Source: Robiginitalea myxolifaciens
GTDB lineage: Bacteria; Bacteroidota; Bacteroidia; Flavobacteriales; Flavobacteriaceae
Direction: 5' to 3'
Assembly: GCF_900115205.1 (NCBI RefSeq)
Contig: NZ_FOYQ01000001.1
Coordinates: 1,763,240-1,827,239 of the forward strand
DNA: 64,000 nucleotides
Every line of letters begins with the position of its first letter. Within the stretch, counting starts at the first letter, position 1. Shown here piece after piece: positions 63,984 to 64,000 of this stretch. The position numbers and the translations under genes are program-made. Below the pieces are notes generated by a model that saw only the letters and a program-made list of their open reading frames with translations, searched no databases and was not told where the DNA came from.

Positions 63984-64000
63984 AACCAATTTTTCCGGTA

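Overview
The window reads as chromosomal DNA from a marine-type Flavobacteriaceae (Bacteroidota). The evidence is a fused ccoNO cytochrome oxidase gene, a type IX secretion sorting tail on a 1430-residue secreted protein, many Bacteroidota lipoproteins, promoters of the TTG-N20-TAnnTTTG kind, and almost no Shine-Dalgarno sites. Base composition looks near 50% GC by eye, which is high for the family. A genus cannot be fixed from this window. I see no insertion sequence, prophage, CRISPR array or plasmid gene: this is mostly core genome with a few accessory islands.

Layout. 1-8.8 kb: a complete cbb3 oxidase operon on the minus strand (ccoI-ccoS-ccoNO-ccoQ-ccoP-ccoG, ccoG cut by the window edge). 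It is divergent from a Crp/Fnr regulator and a universal stress protein, with an FNR-type palindrome midway between ccoI and the regulator. 8.9-11.6 kb: a two-subunit molybdenum hydroxylase of the isoquinoline 1-oxidoreductase type. 11.7-17.6 kb: a beta-propeller-like lipoprotein, a small stress-type group (TUDOR-like DUF2945 protein, ArsC-like protein, topoisomerase IB), and a membrane-spanning HTH protein divergent from a secreted protein. 17.8-23.9 kb: a carbohydrate operon (GPH sugar symporter, GH130 phosphorylase, AraC regulator, GH9 lipoprotein) that points to glucomannan or cello/manno-oligosaccharides, divergent from a PhyH-type dioxygenase. 24.1 kb: initiator tRNA with its own promoter and terminator, next to a cluster of palindromic repeats.

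25-44.4 kb: housekeeping genes. These are an AGCS symporter, era and der (the two ribosome-assembly GTPases, about 1.5 kb apart), a TPM/TPM/LemA/MerR/M23 envelope cluster, alaS, a DUF4230 protein, an M61-like peptidase, an aromatic amino acid hydroxylase with a long C-terminal extension, and a tightly packed operon ending in hemL. 44.4-54 kb: small secreted proteins, an SLC13 carrier, a TPR protein, lysS, a thioredoxin-like protein, a membrane-bound LuxR-type regulator, a TTG-initiated Pmp3/YqaE protein, and lipB. 54-64 kb: OmpA-family protein, an 817-residue lipoprotein, rnhB, an FN3 lipoprotein, and the giant BNR-repeat T9SS protein.

No single system here is clearly new. The points most worth a second look are: the FNR-box-controlled respiratory island; two different membrane-tethered DNA-binding proteins with extracytoplasmic sensor-like regions; the Cys-less ArsC-like/DUF2945/topoisomerase IB group; a possible structured RNA at 45.80-45.96 kb and a leader hairpin at 47.47 kb; the repeat cluster beside tRNA-fMet; and five convergent gene pairs whose coding ends overlap. 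All functional statements come from reading motifs and from knowledge of the families; no database search was run.
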